From Nautilus pompilius (lineage: Eukaryota > Mollusca > Cephalopoda > Nautilida > Nautilidae), in assembly GCA_018389105.1 (NCBI GenBank), contig JACATO010001086.1, positions 124,001 through 188,000 on the forward strand: a stretch of DNA of 64,000 nt, in the 5' to 3' direction. Positions within the stretch are counted from its first letter, which is position 1; every line of letters starts with the position of its first letter. Under the pieces are notes generated by a model. That model made no database searches. It saw nothing but the letters and a program-made list of their open reading frames with translations, and was not told the DNA's origin. A program made the position numbers and the translations under genes. Shown here piece after piece: positions 46,243-60,200 of the stretch.

Positions 46243-49200
46243 CTGTGAAAGGAAACAATATATTATATGTTAACGTCTTGAGGTTTTGATTAGGGATCAA
46301 ACAATAATTGATAATACTATACAATGGAAATACATTCATACAAGTAGTTTCAGACGCATCTTATAGGCTGATTATGTCGAATTTTTCTTAATCCAGTTGC
46401 AATATTTTGCTTTTGGGCAAAGGATTCTGATGGCGCATAGCTATGACAACGTCTACCTCCCACCTGTAAATCTGGGAAACGTAATCAGTGAGCAACTTTC
46501 GGAAGATTCATTCAGGTGTATGTTAGTCTATATGACCAAAATTATATATCTGGTTGAAATGTGAAATTTTTGAAAACGATTTTCATGAAATTTAAAAATA
46601 TCTCCTTGTTATATCAGAGGGAAAAATTTTGGGAAAAAAAAAAGAAGAATCGGTCAACCGCAAGAGTTTGGCTTCCTTTGACATTATCGAATGATGCTGT
46701 GCACTAAAAATAAATCTAGAAGGTAGGATAAGGTGATTCCATACCGAAAATTTTAATGTTCCCGACCTGGTAAACCATTCGATATATCCTCAACGAATTT
46801 TGGTTGAGTCAAATTTACTGGAACTTGTAGCTTAAGACCAAACAAACGTTGCGTAAACACACCTAGCTACTAAATTCTTCCACATACCATTATGCTTTTC
46901 TTCAAGCAGCTGTTACCATTAAGTCATTAGGTTCAATTGTAATATTTTTATGGCCTCTCATCATTCTGTTCATTGAACTCAGATACTGGAACCTGGTGGA
47001 TTTCTCTTATTTCAGGTGATATTTTGAACCTGCTCATTTCGCGAAAATGGTTCAAAAACACCCTTTACTAAAAGAACGATAAATCCGTCCAGATTCCTGC
47101 CATCGTTTCTCTTCTTCAAATGGCCACAGACACACGTGCGGGGCCATCTGTTGTTTTGATGTTGTCATGGCGACCGCTCCCAGAATTCCTCCAACCAAAA
47201 GTGGAATGTTTCTACTGATAGACGAGAAATTCGAAAAATGTCACTTATTGTTGTCTCTTTAATTATGTTCTGCATAAAAACTATTAAAAGTGCATTTTCT
47301 CGTGTGAGCTACAAATAAAAGGTATACTTACAAAATTTCATAGTCGGATTAATATATAATTTACAGTAATTTTAATAAGATTTCGAATTTAATTAAGAGT
47401 ACAATAGAATTAATATTACACAGACTTAGACAAATAAAATTACTTATCACGTTAGTTTCTTTCCATAATTTTATGAACAAATTATCTGCTCAACGACCCA
47501 ATTCACTTTATTTATTATACTCTTGGTCGTTTAACTAAAGTAAATGGTATCACAAATAATGTAAAACTTGTTGGTCTTTTGTTGTTGTTTCTTTCGATAA
47601 ATAAAATATTTCACTTGTTAATTCTTACCTGAGGTCTGATTATCTGTTTGTATAAATTATGTGCTAAAGACGTTCCGACTGCCAACATGGTAGAGTCCGC
47701 TGATGACATCACTGCTGCTGAGACAGCACCAAATCCAATCAGAGAGACCGCCAGGGGGCAGAGATATTCTAGCACAAGTGGGAGAATGTGACTCCTTTTA
47801 TCCTCTGGAAAAGGAATTTCTCCAGTGTAAGTTGTTTGGTTCCAGTCTGGAAAAACATACATTGAAATTACTTCATTATGTTGCCTGTTTTTAATATTAA
47901 ACCGTACAGAAAGATTAAGTCATTTTCAGAAAACCTAGTATTTACGATATTGTATTTTCGATACATTATGGGAGTAGACGAATAGAGACGAGTACGGTAA
48001 CTTACCTGTTGCAGCACCTATCACTCCTCCTATGGCCGATGGTATGGTTATAAGAAAACTCGGTACAGCAGCCAGGACAGTCACCCATTTCGCTATCTTC
48101 GCTGTTTTACACGCAAGAACTCTTTGAAAATAAGTCTAGAGAGGAATAACATCTTAATCTTTATTATATTTTTAATGTAAGTGTATTTCTATTCTTTAAA
48201 CATCGATACATCTGCATGACAGTAAAGTAGACAAATAACCACAACCATCTTAAATGACGGAAATTGATACTTTTTGAAAGCGTTGTCGTGAGAGAGTAAT
48301 TATAATGATCGTTCACGCGAAAGTTTACACAAACGATTTCCAAACAGACACTGCCGAACCATCAAGCGTTTTTATATCACGTGAACAACAACTAACTTTG
48401 TTGTGAGAGTGATGTCCCTTTTGACTTTCAAATGGAGTGAGTAGCTTATTTCGCCCATGTTTATGATACCGCAGTGAATAGTCAACCGCTTTATAATGCA
48501 TTCGGCTATTTTACCATCGCATTTCAAAGGTGAAATAATGAACAGGAAATTATCACACATGTTTCAGTGAATTGTGGGCGAAAAAATAAAAATGAAGTGA
48601 CATCGTCAGCTGGGCGGACGCCATACAGCAGACAATCTTGGACACTGTGGCAATCGAGCAGCGTACATGGCGCAGTTTGTGGTTTTCATAACAGGAGAGC
48701 TACAATATCTTCCACACATGTTCTCGTAAGTATCGGAGGACAGGGTTAGTTTTCTAAGTTTTTCTTTAATTATTAGTCAAGGATGAGATCTTTTCATTTG
48801 ATTAGCAGACTTCATCTTGATTTTAAAACCCTGTGACATTTTATTAATAAACGTTAAAAAAATTTTTTTTTAAATGATTTTAAAATAGTAGTGGCCAGAA
48901 CGACATGAAATTATTTAAAATGTCGCTTATAATAACTTCAGAAATAACATTATAACACGTTTAAAATTATTTGACTCAAATCTACGACAATGAATTCGCG
49001 GTTAAACAAACGTGTTATTCTTTAAAGGCGAGAGCCAAAATTTGAATCCTAGTCGCAGTCGAATCGGTTTGGATTACTTCCCTTGGATGCTCTATTTTCA
49101 CTTTTCTTGATGAACCGGTCATGTTGCTACGGATAATTTGTGGCTTTTACACTTCGACAAACGAGTCAGGCTATTTCGGACGTCGGCAGTTAACAACGCA

Positions 49201-52200
49201 ATGACAAATATCGTGATGTATTATTATTATTATTATTATTATTGTTAACGATACTACTGTCAATTTTTTTCGTATACCCATAGACAGATCAACTAAATGT
49301 CTTTCGTAATTTCTAATTAAATTCCGCTATTTCGTAGTTTTCTTTGTTAACAATGATAATAATACTTCATATAATAATACCTTTAAGGAGAGTTGTTTAT
49401 GACTTCATGTTTGTACTACAGTAATATTCAGTCTTAAAGTATAAATGCGGATTCAACCATCAGCTGATGGCTTGATCACACTGTAATAGGTTTTATTTGT
49501 GTGTTGTGTCTACCTATAACATAGACTCAGTGGTGTTACCGGATGTAAGACGACTGGATCTGTGCTATACCGACTTTCTATTTCTTTCCCTTAAGACGAA
49601 CCAACCTGCCAGGCGAATCCTCCAAATATCAACATCAAATAGGTGTCCAGGTAGACACCGATCATGTGTGTAGGGACACTACCCTGCCAGCTGTCCCCAA
49701 CCGAAGACAGATTCACGGCCGGGTGATCATAGGCGAAGGGAACCGAGACAACCTGGTGGAAAGGGAAAACAGAGTAAAACCGATTAGTAGAACACGCCAA
49801 TCACACACCAAACGCACACACACACACAAGCATACAGAACCTAAAGCATTATAAGAGAAATGTTTAACGAATTTGTAGAAACAACATAAATTGTTTAATT
49901 AGTTGTTGTTTTTTTTTTAAGTTAAAAGATTTATTAAGCTAATAATTAAGCTTTCAGTTGGTTGTGTGTAAATACTGCGGTCAAAGGGTTTTTCTAAAGA
50001 GATTCTTGTATTTCCCAGTAGTTTTCAGATTTAAAAAAATTCTAATTTAAATCTTGGATTAAGTTACCTGTAGAGGTTGACTTGAGATATCAGCGCAAAT
50101 TGAGTCGAGTTATCTACCCTGATTTAAATTGAGTTATCGACCTTAAATCAGGTGGCGTAATCGGTCTTTACCAGTTGGGATTTAATACCAGATTTAAATA
50201 AACTTGTTACTCTGGTTGTTAAACTTCCTCACGCTCTCTTTATTATCAGGTTTTGGGGCGAATTTATTCCACTTATTTGCAATTTTGTGCCCACAATAAC
50301 CAGATTATTCTTATGCCGGCTAGTAAATTAAATATTGAAAATAAATTAAAACATCTTGCGTATTAGTGTCGATCTCTTTATAACAGAACAAGAGATTTAT
50401 TGACCATAGTGAGTTATCTGTAGTCCGGCTGTTCTGCAAAGATAGAAATGTGCGCCTTGTCCATTCAGATACACAACTTACGGTTGGAAATAAGCTTTTA
50501 ATTACTTAACTACATCGTTAATAGTGTTTTGCTACGTAACTCACGGCAATATCTGTAATTGAGTTAGGTGCTCTGTATGTATGTGTTTTCAATAACTTCA
50601 GATACTGAAAGCACATCTATTGTAACAGTATTTCAAGATAAATAAAACCTAGAAAGTTACCCTAAAGACATAGTTATGCCATAAAAAAATGTTTGATCGC
50701 GAATTCAACTTTAAATCTTGTATAGAGATCAGTGATATATTCTGAATTACTGAAAATCGTTTTACCGCAGTGAATAATTTGCTGTAACACAACATAAACA
50801 CAAATAGAGACAGACAGGGAAATTATGAATGTAGTTAAGCTGACATAGGGTTCCGATGACAAAAATAAAACTTATACTGATAATAATTTTCAGCATTAAT
50901 TAGATAAAGATGTCAAATATTTAAAACATGATGATTCAGTTGATATGAAAGACAATAGAGCTATGAACCAAAAATATATCGAATATAAAATCGCCAACAT
51001 CTAGCCAAAGAAATCATGATTATCATTTAGTAAATAAAAGTATGTTGATGGTTGAAAATTAAAACAAGTAATACTTACGCTTCCTGCTTGGAATAGTGGA
51101 ATTAAATCTTTTGGTAATGTCAATTAGGAATTATTACTGGCAGTTTCAGTAATATCTTCAAATAGCTCATTAGGTTATGATAGGTTAGATCATACTTTCT
51201 AGATAAGTAGAAGCCAAGATTAAGTCCAATGCAGACTATGTATATATCAACAACCTTATTTCAAAACGATAATATTGTGTAAGTTTTACACTTTCTCTGT
51301 CATTTTTGCATTTAAATTTTTAAAAAAACATACAATCAACTTTGTCACAGTTTCAAATGGAAATATAAATTATAAAAGGGAATTCTAACTTTACAAAGAA
51401 GATAAATGGTAGTGTGCAATCTAAGACACTAATGTGAGGTGGTGAAGACAATGGCTCGATAATCTCGGCTCGCAGACGCTTTGTGAGCGAGAACTAGAAA
51501 TGTAGTATCCTTGTGTTGAAAGCAAAATGTGGCGCCAAACGGGGCATCTTCCCCAGCTCTTAAATATTGTATTTCAGTGAGGAAACCTAATCTTAGCGAC
51601 GTGTTTCCTGATTGAAACAAACATTTTTTGTGAGCTGAAGGCGCCCTCATATGTACTACATTGTGGACACTATTCGCTGATAATTTACCATTTTGAACTT
51701 CACTTGCTCTTGCAAATTAAATATCTGTACTGTAGTATTTTTCTGGTTTTCTAGGTTTCACAAGTGATACCCAGCATTCTGGGTTTATCTTTAGAATTAT
51801 GGATATTCCATATAGTCATGAATTCAGACTTTACGAATACATGAGGGTACCGTGTATTTGTGGTGGGTTCCAGAAGATATCACTTTGTTCGTTCACGAAA
51901 GAATAGATACGAGAAAGATCTGATTTTCTGTTCAGGAAATTCAGCCATTTATGTGACCAGGTCTGGAATTATCATCGACGTAAAGATCCGGTGGATGTGA
52001 TGGAGATCTCTTTGATTTCATTTATCTCATAGCAACATTATTTATGAAACAATGAAATGATGCATGGAATCAGCAAAAGCAAACTTCTTGGTCAGTATTT
52101 AGACAATCAGGTGCTTCTCCGTCATTCGCATGAAACCAGGTAATACTTTGAGGCTACTTGACATTCGCCACCATTTCATATTGTCATTGTCTTTTTGTGC

Positions 52201-53973
52201 TTTATGACGGCCATTCAGATGAAAATAAATGTAATATTTTCGTACTGTGGCAAAGAGTCTCATTTTGTTGATGTTTACCTTCAATATTAGAAAACAGGTA
52301 AAACACAGCTCTGGAGAAAACGTGCTACTGCTGCTGCTGCTGCTGGTGGCAGGATTTCATCTTTTAAAAGACTATTTATCTTCAAACCGTTTTCTCGGTC
52401 GGTTTATTCGTCACCACCGACCCCGTGACTTCCAACTTAGGTCTCATTACAAATGGTTTCGTGAGAGGGTGAGACCGACTCCTGCCTGGAGGGCGGAAGT
52501 GTGAGAAGACTTCAGACTACATAGTCTTCGTGAAAGAAGAAACGGAAAAGAATATTTTTCGATACCAAACCAACAACGATGAAGAAAAACTGGATGACGT
52601 CAGTGCAGGCTACGGAATAGAGGCCCCCTAGGAACGTGTAGAACACAACCACAGACGTGGACACGATAATGGCTATGGTGTCGCTGATGTCAAGGATAAT
52701 CGACATGGACGTTCCTGAAAAAGAACAGCAATAAAGGGAAAATGCTTAATTTAATAAATTACTTGTTGAAGTTTGAATAACACTAATTATTCCCAACCAT
52801 CCTAAATAAACCCACCGTGAACTGTATAAACAAATACAGAATTGTTTATCTATGACATAAGTGACTTTTATTTATACACTATAATAATAACAATAATAAT
52901 GGTTTTTGTAAGTACAATGTTCATACTGTAGCATACTGTAGTGTAGTACGTACAGCCTCTGCTAGAAGACGCGAGCCTCATACTCCATTCTTGCATCTGT
53001 CTCTTTGCAGGTTTTAAAATTACAAAAAAATTGCTAAAACAAGATACATTGCTCCCATTGAACCAGAAAAAGGAGATTAGGGATTATTTCTTAACAAATA
53101 TGAAATTCCCATCGCTAACATGTCTCGTGCTCATTTGAGGAACCTCCAGCCAGCCTCGACACCATTCGCGTCCACTAGAGACTCGAACTTTCCATGGATG
53201 ACTTCCTGCTGAGTGTGAATTTTGATTTTCTAAAGTCCACTTTTACGGTTACATATTGAAATGCTTATCCCCTTCGACCGGATGTAAAGCCAAGAGATCG
53301 ATTTATCGGATTATTGATGACATTATAAAATAACTCACCTAACGCTTTCAAAGTAGCCGCGGTCCAAAACAAGTCACCCAGAATTTCGGGTAGCAAGAAT
53401 ATGGCCCCTATTCCTTTCCCGTACTTCTCTTGGAAGGGGTCAAACATGGTTACGTAATTGGCGTTCCGCATCTTGGAGGCGTAGAAAAGGCCACCTGTGT
53501 TAAAAAATGCGTTGTAAACAGAAAAAAACTAATTGAACTTCAAATATATTATATAGACAAACAGGTAAATTGGTGATCATGCGCAGCAGCATCAGCGCGA
53601 AAGAGCGGAGTCAGAGACGGGATTCAGAAGAAGCTTCATGGAAAGTTACGATACTAGGTCCAGCTGAATACAAGAAATCAGATAACTACATGAAAACGTA
53701 ACGAACACAATAAAAATACAAAGTCTTGGAATATCGAAACTGACAGGACAGTGGATGGAGACAGTAATGCAAGAGGTTCCAGACAACGGGCGGTATTAGG
53801 GAAACATGTCGCCAAAGAAGATGAATAAGGGACGAACAAACAATAGAAAAAAGACCAGTTTTCCATAAGTTTAAAGATGGATGGCATCAATACGGCCAAT
53901 GCATTAGAACGGAAACAAAGTGGGGGACATGCAATAACATATTATGCTAATAATAATAATAATAATAATAATA

Positions 53974-54020
<47 letters not shown>

Positions 54021-57000
54021 GTGAAATACTACAATTCCATTATTAAAAAAAATAAACATGTAAAAGTGAAAGAAATAATATTATTACGATAATTAGATAT
54101 TTTCTTCATTTGTGATAATGTAAAATATGAAAAAATAAATAGCGCAATAATATGGTAATTATTAATAAGAAATTAAAGAATAAATATAAATGTAAACAGT
54201 AAATTATAACAAAAAATTGTATGTCAATTAAAAGGTAAAAGGTATCAAAATTAAGTACCTGAAATTTTACCAATCTAATCTCTGAATTTTAAACGAATAA
54301 TAAACTTGTATTTATTATGTATATTCTCAGAAAGTGGATGTCCAATCAAGTATCCGACTTTTCATTCAAACACATTTATTCGTACATCTGGTTACTGATA
54401 TTAACAAATATAATTAAAATGTATGTACGAAATGTTTCATAATAAATTTATTTTCAAACTGAATGAGAAAGATATCGTAATAAAAATTTTCTAATATTCC
54501 ACAACGAGTATTTTGTATATCTACTATCACCTGAATTGTCGGCACTAAAGTCATCCTACACCTGTAAACATTAGCTGAATCCCTATATCTAACCCATCTC
54601 AAATTAGCTCAGTAGGTGAGATCTTGGCGCTGAGATGGCTACTCCATTTCTTGGGCACCGTCCGCTTGTTCACCTGATATATTCTTTGGGTTGTGAAGTG
54701 CGCTTGGTGTCAGTTACTTATTACATGATCTGCTCATGAACTATCAGTCGATTCCCAGCGGGAATATCATGATGTTGCAACGATGCATGGTGTATATCCT
54801 TTGCGTAAATTCCATCTATCTATTTTTAGTAACCTATTGACCTGAGAGCAGCCAAAATGTCCACTTAATTCTACATTTAGCTAAATGCATCCAACTGCTC
54901 GCCAGAAATTTCTCCCGCCTTTTTTATGCGCCGCCATCTCTTTGGTCTAAAATTGAAATTGGCTCTCAACCTTGTATAATATCTCATGGTCAACTTGTTG
55001 ACTCGTGATGGTTCCTTGGCCAAGCCAGCCTCGTTTTCTTCCACTTCGCGCCTAAGAGACACGCGGTCAGATCTCCGAACACTCATGTCTAGGATTCCCC
55101 GATGCTTCTTGATATCTGTCTTGTATACGAAGCTCGATCGTTTTTATTGTAAACTATGTCCTGTCATCGTCCTTCTTTCACACCGGCATCTGTTGTTAAC
55201 TGTAGCCGTGGATGCACTACCAACAGCTGTCTTGCTTACTATGCTGAGAAACTATTATCTGCAAGCAAACAACAGTTGATTGTTCTAAAATGAGGGCGTG
55301 CATATATCATTTATGCCATCCTTTACTGAAATAGTTGCTAAAGCATTTAAACACTGTATTCTTTAATTCTACGTTTGAATGCCAGGATGGCGAACAACAT
55401 GAAAAACATTTATCAGGTGAAAGACAGTAGACTGCACAGGGGGGAGTTCTGCAGCATAACCTTATTGTAATAGATGTTGTCATACGTAGTAACTGCCATG
55501 ATGTAATTGTCACCTGTAAATTGATTGATCGTATCTGATAAATGAGAGAGTCTGCTGTTATGATGCAAAAAAAAGGCGATGGATAAATATAAAGTAGATA
55601 TATATACCTATAATCAGGCCGATGCTGTAGCCAAGAGGACCCTGTGTCCATACGACTCCTCGCCAAGCCATCACCTCGGCTGTTCCATTAATGTAACCTC
55701 CCCCAACTGCTGTTGCTGCATAACAGAAAGGAACCAATCAGGCAAATCTCGCCGTTAAAGCTACATTCTGTTTTATGAGCAGCACATGTACCTTTGTTTT
55801 TAAGTTTCTATTCAAGAAAAAATTGCCTCCATTACTGTTAGAACAGCTTTGTAAAAAGCCTCAATTTCCTCGGTCAACGCCTACGTCATTAATCAGGGGA
55901 AGATTAAGGATCTATTGGGGTCTTCAGTAAAGTAGTCCCCATCGGATGTTTACACCGCGCATTGATAATGAACCAGATCACGATACGCTGTGTTTAAGTC
56001 AACTGCCCAATTTTTTGCTATGCACCAAACCGCGTCGTATGATACCCGCCATAGAAAATTGACGGGATCGCCATCGATGTAGACTAGCACGACAAGGAAG
56101 GACATTTGGCTTCAGGAGTCGTGTCGAGTCTTGTGTACTGAGATCTATTAACAGAAGTGGTTGTCATCATGAAAACATTTGAAATACAGTTCACGGAGTA
56201 CAGCGCGGTAAGCTACACTTATAGCCGGAAGTACGAGACTGGTGTTTGTAATTAGAATAAGAATAAAGCCACACATCTCACTGGTTTATCTTTACTGACA
56301 TATTAATCAGGCTCTTCTCTTCATATACTGGAAATGTCTTTTTTTATGTACCCGTGAATATTTAGAAGCATAAAATTTATAGGGAATGCACGTTTTGAAT
56401 TATCGCTTTCTTTCACCCTTTGAGAGAGAGAGGAAACATCGTGTAAAATATGGCCACAGCCAATCTGTTACACTAATTTCGATAACAACTGCCATCACAG
56501 ACGAGTCGTTCGCATGCTTTACATACATTTTTTTTAAATTTCAGTTAATTTTTATCCTTTCCACCGTCCAGTTTGTAACTGATAGGGACAGGAGAATTCT
56601 GAGAGCGATTTACAGGTTCGGGAATGTGGATTGAAGGACACCTTCCCTCCAAACTGGCACCAATTTGTTTTGGAGATTTTCCCGGCTCATTATGTACAAA
56701 AAAAAATGTAAGGTTAATTTAAGAGGCATCCAGTGGGCGACAAAGACAAGTTAATCACTGGTTAATTACAGCATAGAAAGTTTCAGTGGGAGATCTTGGC
56801 TTTCCTCCCGTAAGATCTCGGTTGAACTTTTTCCTTTACCGTAACAACTCAGATCACTTTGATAATCTTGTGAAAGGCTTTCATTCGTTTCTAGCAGCAT
56901 TTTCCAAATTCTGGAATTCATCTCTCAATGAGGCCGGGTAGATCCGAGTGATCGCAGTAGTTGAATCACTGTGTTAATGTCATTGTGTTTTTTTTTTTCC

Positions 57001-57186
57001 TACAACTACATCACGATGATTATAAATCGTTGGAAAACAAGTTCTCCAAAATTGTGCCATAGATTCTGTTTTCAAATGTTCCACTTTACTATGAAGGGAA
57101 ATCGTTTCAGTCGGGTGTCATGTGACTGGTTATGTCTTTTAACAGAACTTTGGTAGAAATTTCTCTCTCTCTGTACTGATGTCATA

Positions 57187-57219
<33 letters not shown>

Positions 57220-60200
57220 TGTGTGTGTGTGTGTGAGATTTAAAAGACTAATTTTATTCAAAAAAGTTCGAATACCGAAAGGCTACTGTTCATTTTGATA
57301 CAAAAGTTGTTTATCGTTGAAAAATCTGATTCAGGGTTATCGATATGTCGATATACGAGGTCTGTCGAAAACGTATCCGACTTTATTTTTTCCCGTGAGG
57401 AGTAATGAGGTTAGGGAGACAAAAGTGTGCATAGTGGAGCCCCTTGCCTTCATGCGCATGCGTGGTTTTTGGTGGGCTTGCTGGATGCGTCAGTCGCTGT
57501 CAGGCAGCCATCGTGTGAGGTGCTGTACTACTTACTCGTCGCATTGTCATTTTGCCTGTGATGACGGAACGTGGTGGAGCAACGATCTTGCATCAAGTTT
57601 TACCAAAAGCTTGGAGATACCCAAGCGGAAACAATTCGCAAAATTCAACAGGCTTTTGGTGACAATACCATGGGTGTTACCCAAATAAAAGAATGGTTGG
57701 CACAACAGGTTCAAAGATGGTCGCACATCGGTGGAGAGTGACCAGTGTTCCGGGAGGCCGTCAACAAGCCGCAATGCAGTGGTTATCGAGAAAGTGCGGA
57801 CCTTGATGATGGAGGATCGTCATTTGACGGTGCGGGAAATTGGTGACGAGGTTGGGATCAGTAAAGATTCTGCACATGCAATTTTAAAGGAGGATTTTGG
57901 CTCACGGAGAACGGCAGCGAAATTTGTGCCCGAGCTGCTTTCTCAGGAACAACAACAACTTCGTCTTGAGGTTGAGCAGGACCTGCTGGATACTGCCAAC
58001 AGGGATCCTGAGTTCCAGAATACCGTGATAACTGGAGACGAGACGTGGGTGTACGGGTACGACCTGGAAACCAAAGCTCAGTCATCACAGTGGAAGCACC
58101 AAACGTCGCCAAGATCCGCAGAAAAATCAATGTGATGCTGACTGTTTTCTTCGACTACCGAGGCGTTGTGCATCACGAATACGCACCAGGACAACAGTTA
58201 CAAAGGAGTACTATCAGGAAGCCCTCCGACGTCTTCGTGATGCAGTTCGGCGCAAGAGACCGGATCTGTGGGCCTCGCAAAACTGGCAGCTGCGTCATGA
58301 CAACGCCCCGGCTCATTCGTCGCAGCTGATCCAAGGTTTCTTGGTAAAGAAAGGCATTTCGCTTATTCACCAGGCTCTCTACTCTCCAGACATGGCTCCT
58401 TCTGACCTCTGGTTGTTCCCAAAAATGAAGATGCCACTGAAAGGCTCCCGTTTTGAGAGCCGAGAGGACACCATGCGAAATGCGACGGCGGAGCTGAGAG
58501 CCATTCCGGAAGAAGCATTCCAGACGTGCTTTGAACAGTGGAAGGATCGCTGGGCTAAGTGTGTGGAGGCTCAAGGGGCCTACTTCGAAGGGGATTAGCA
58601 ATTGAACCCCACCAAGTACGTAATTTTTTTTCCCAGCCTAAGGTCGGATACCTTTTCGACAGACCTCGTATATCGGATTTCAGACGTTGAGATGAGAATG
58701 ATTATCTTATAATTAATCGAACTTTTGCTCAATCCGTTTTTACTACGAGATGTCTGTTCCAATGATTGATTACGTAAGAAATTCTGTGACGTAACATCTG
58801 AATTTTCAGTGCAATTAAGATTGAATCGTAACTGTCGACTTCAAAACACTTTAAATTCAATAGTTTTTTTTGATATGACGACTCAATTTCACAAAACAGA
58901 ATTACAAAGCATGTTGGCCAAGGTTTCTGAGCTGTGCAATATGGGATTTTGTATTCTACTATCTACTTCCACTCCCGAAAGGTAGTTAAGGTCATTAAGT
59001 CACAAAATGATATCGTTTCGGTGTCTTTTCTTTAATAAACAACCAATAGGAAGTAGCCGAAAGGTTATAGCAGACTTTATGAAAAATTTCCATAATTCTA
59101 AAAAATAAAACCTCGCTATTTATTATTTTCTGCTAATTATATGTAGTATTTTTTGTTGTTGGGTATTTATCAATACGAACTTATTTTATCACTGATACAA
59201 CATACATATAAAACATCCCTATTAAGGAACAAAACTTTGATTCTCTGGGAAAGCTGTCAGTAACATCCACTAAACTTTAATATTAAAACAGTGGCGGAAA
59301 AATTGATTTTAAGCGCAGTTACTTTTTAAATAACCCTAACCCTGACGGTCACGGGTCAGCACTATTCAGTTTCCACCAATTGAAAATAAGAAATATTCTT
59401 AATCAACCCTAATAGCGCGATTTCAATAATCTGTGACAATGGCATCTTTCTAAATAAAGTTTTGGCGGTTCCATAAATAAGTATTTGATACTCCGTTGTA
59501 TTCGTGGATTTTTCTGCTTCGTCACCCAGAATCAGACTTTAATATGAATCCGCAATTTCTGCGTAAATGGCGCCTTCCTAAATAAGGTCTTGGTAATTTC
59601 CTTAAAATCCATGATCGTTTTATACCTCCATATTATATTCGTAGTTCTTGTCTCGAGTTCGCTGCCATCAACAGTCAGAAACAAAACAAACTGTTCTGTG
59701 CTTCACATTGAAATGGTGAGGATTCTATATGATAACAAAGCGCTAAACATTGATGACGTCCTCTCTATTATTTCCGCCTCCTCCTTTGAAGAGTCTCGGA
59801 TATAAATCATCACATATAGTTTGCGGCCTAGATAGCAAATTCGTTTGACTTATTTGCGTTTATTAATCAACTCGAAAATATGGTCAAAACAGGTGGAAAC
59901 ATTTGGAATGCTTGATATTTTAGATTAGAAGCTGATTGAACCAGATAAGCTTATGTCTTTCCTTTACTTTAGTTAGAACAAGTTTTCATATTTTTATACC
60001 CATTCTCTCTCTCTCTCTCCATCATCTCTCTCTGTACTGACGTCATCTCTCTCTCTCTCTCTCGCCTCTCTCTCTCTCTCGCTCTCTCTCTCTCTCTCCT
60101 CTCTCTCTCTCCTCTCTCTCTCTCCTCTCCATCATCTCTCTCTGTACTGACGTCATCTCTCTCTCTCTCATCTCTCTCTGTACTGACATCATCTCTCTCT

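Noticed and set aside
51429-51650. 73-residue minus-strand open frame in a GC-richer patch in intron 4
   Set aside because: No domain, no consistent splice sites, and it does not fit the transporter. It may be a repeat scrap but cannot be supported.
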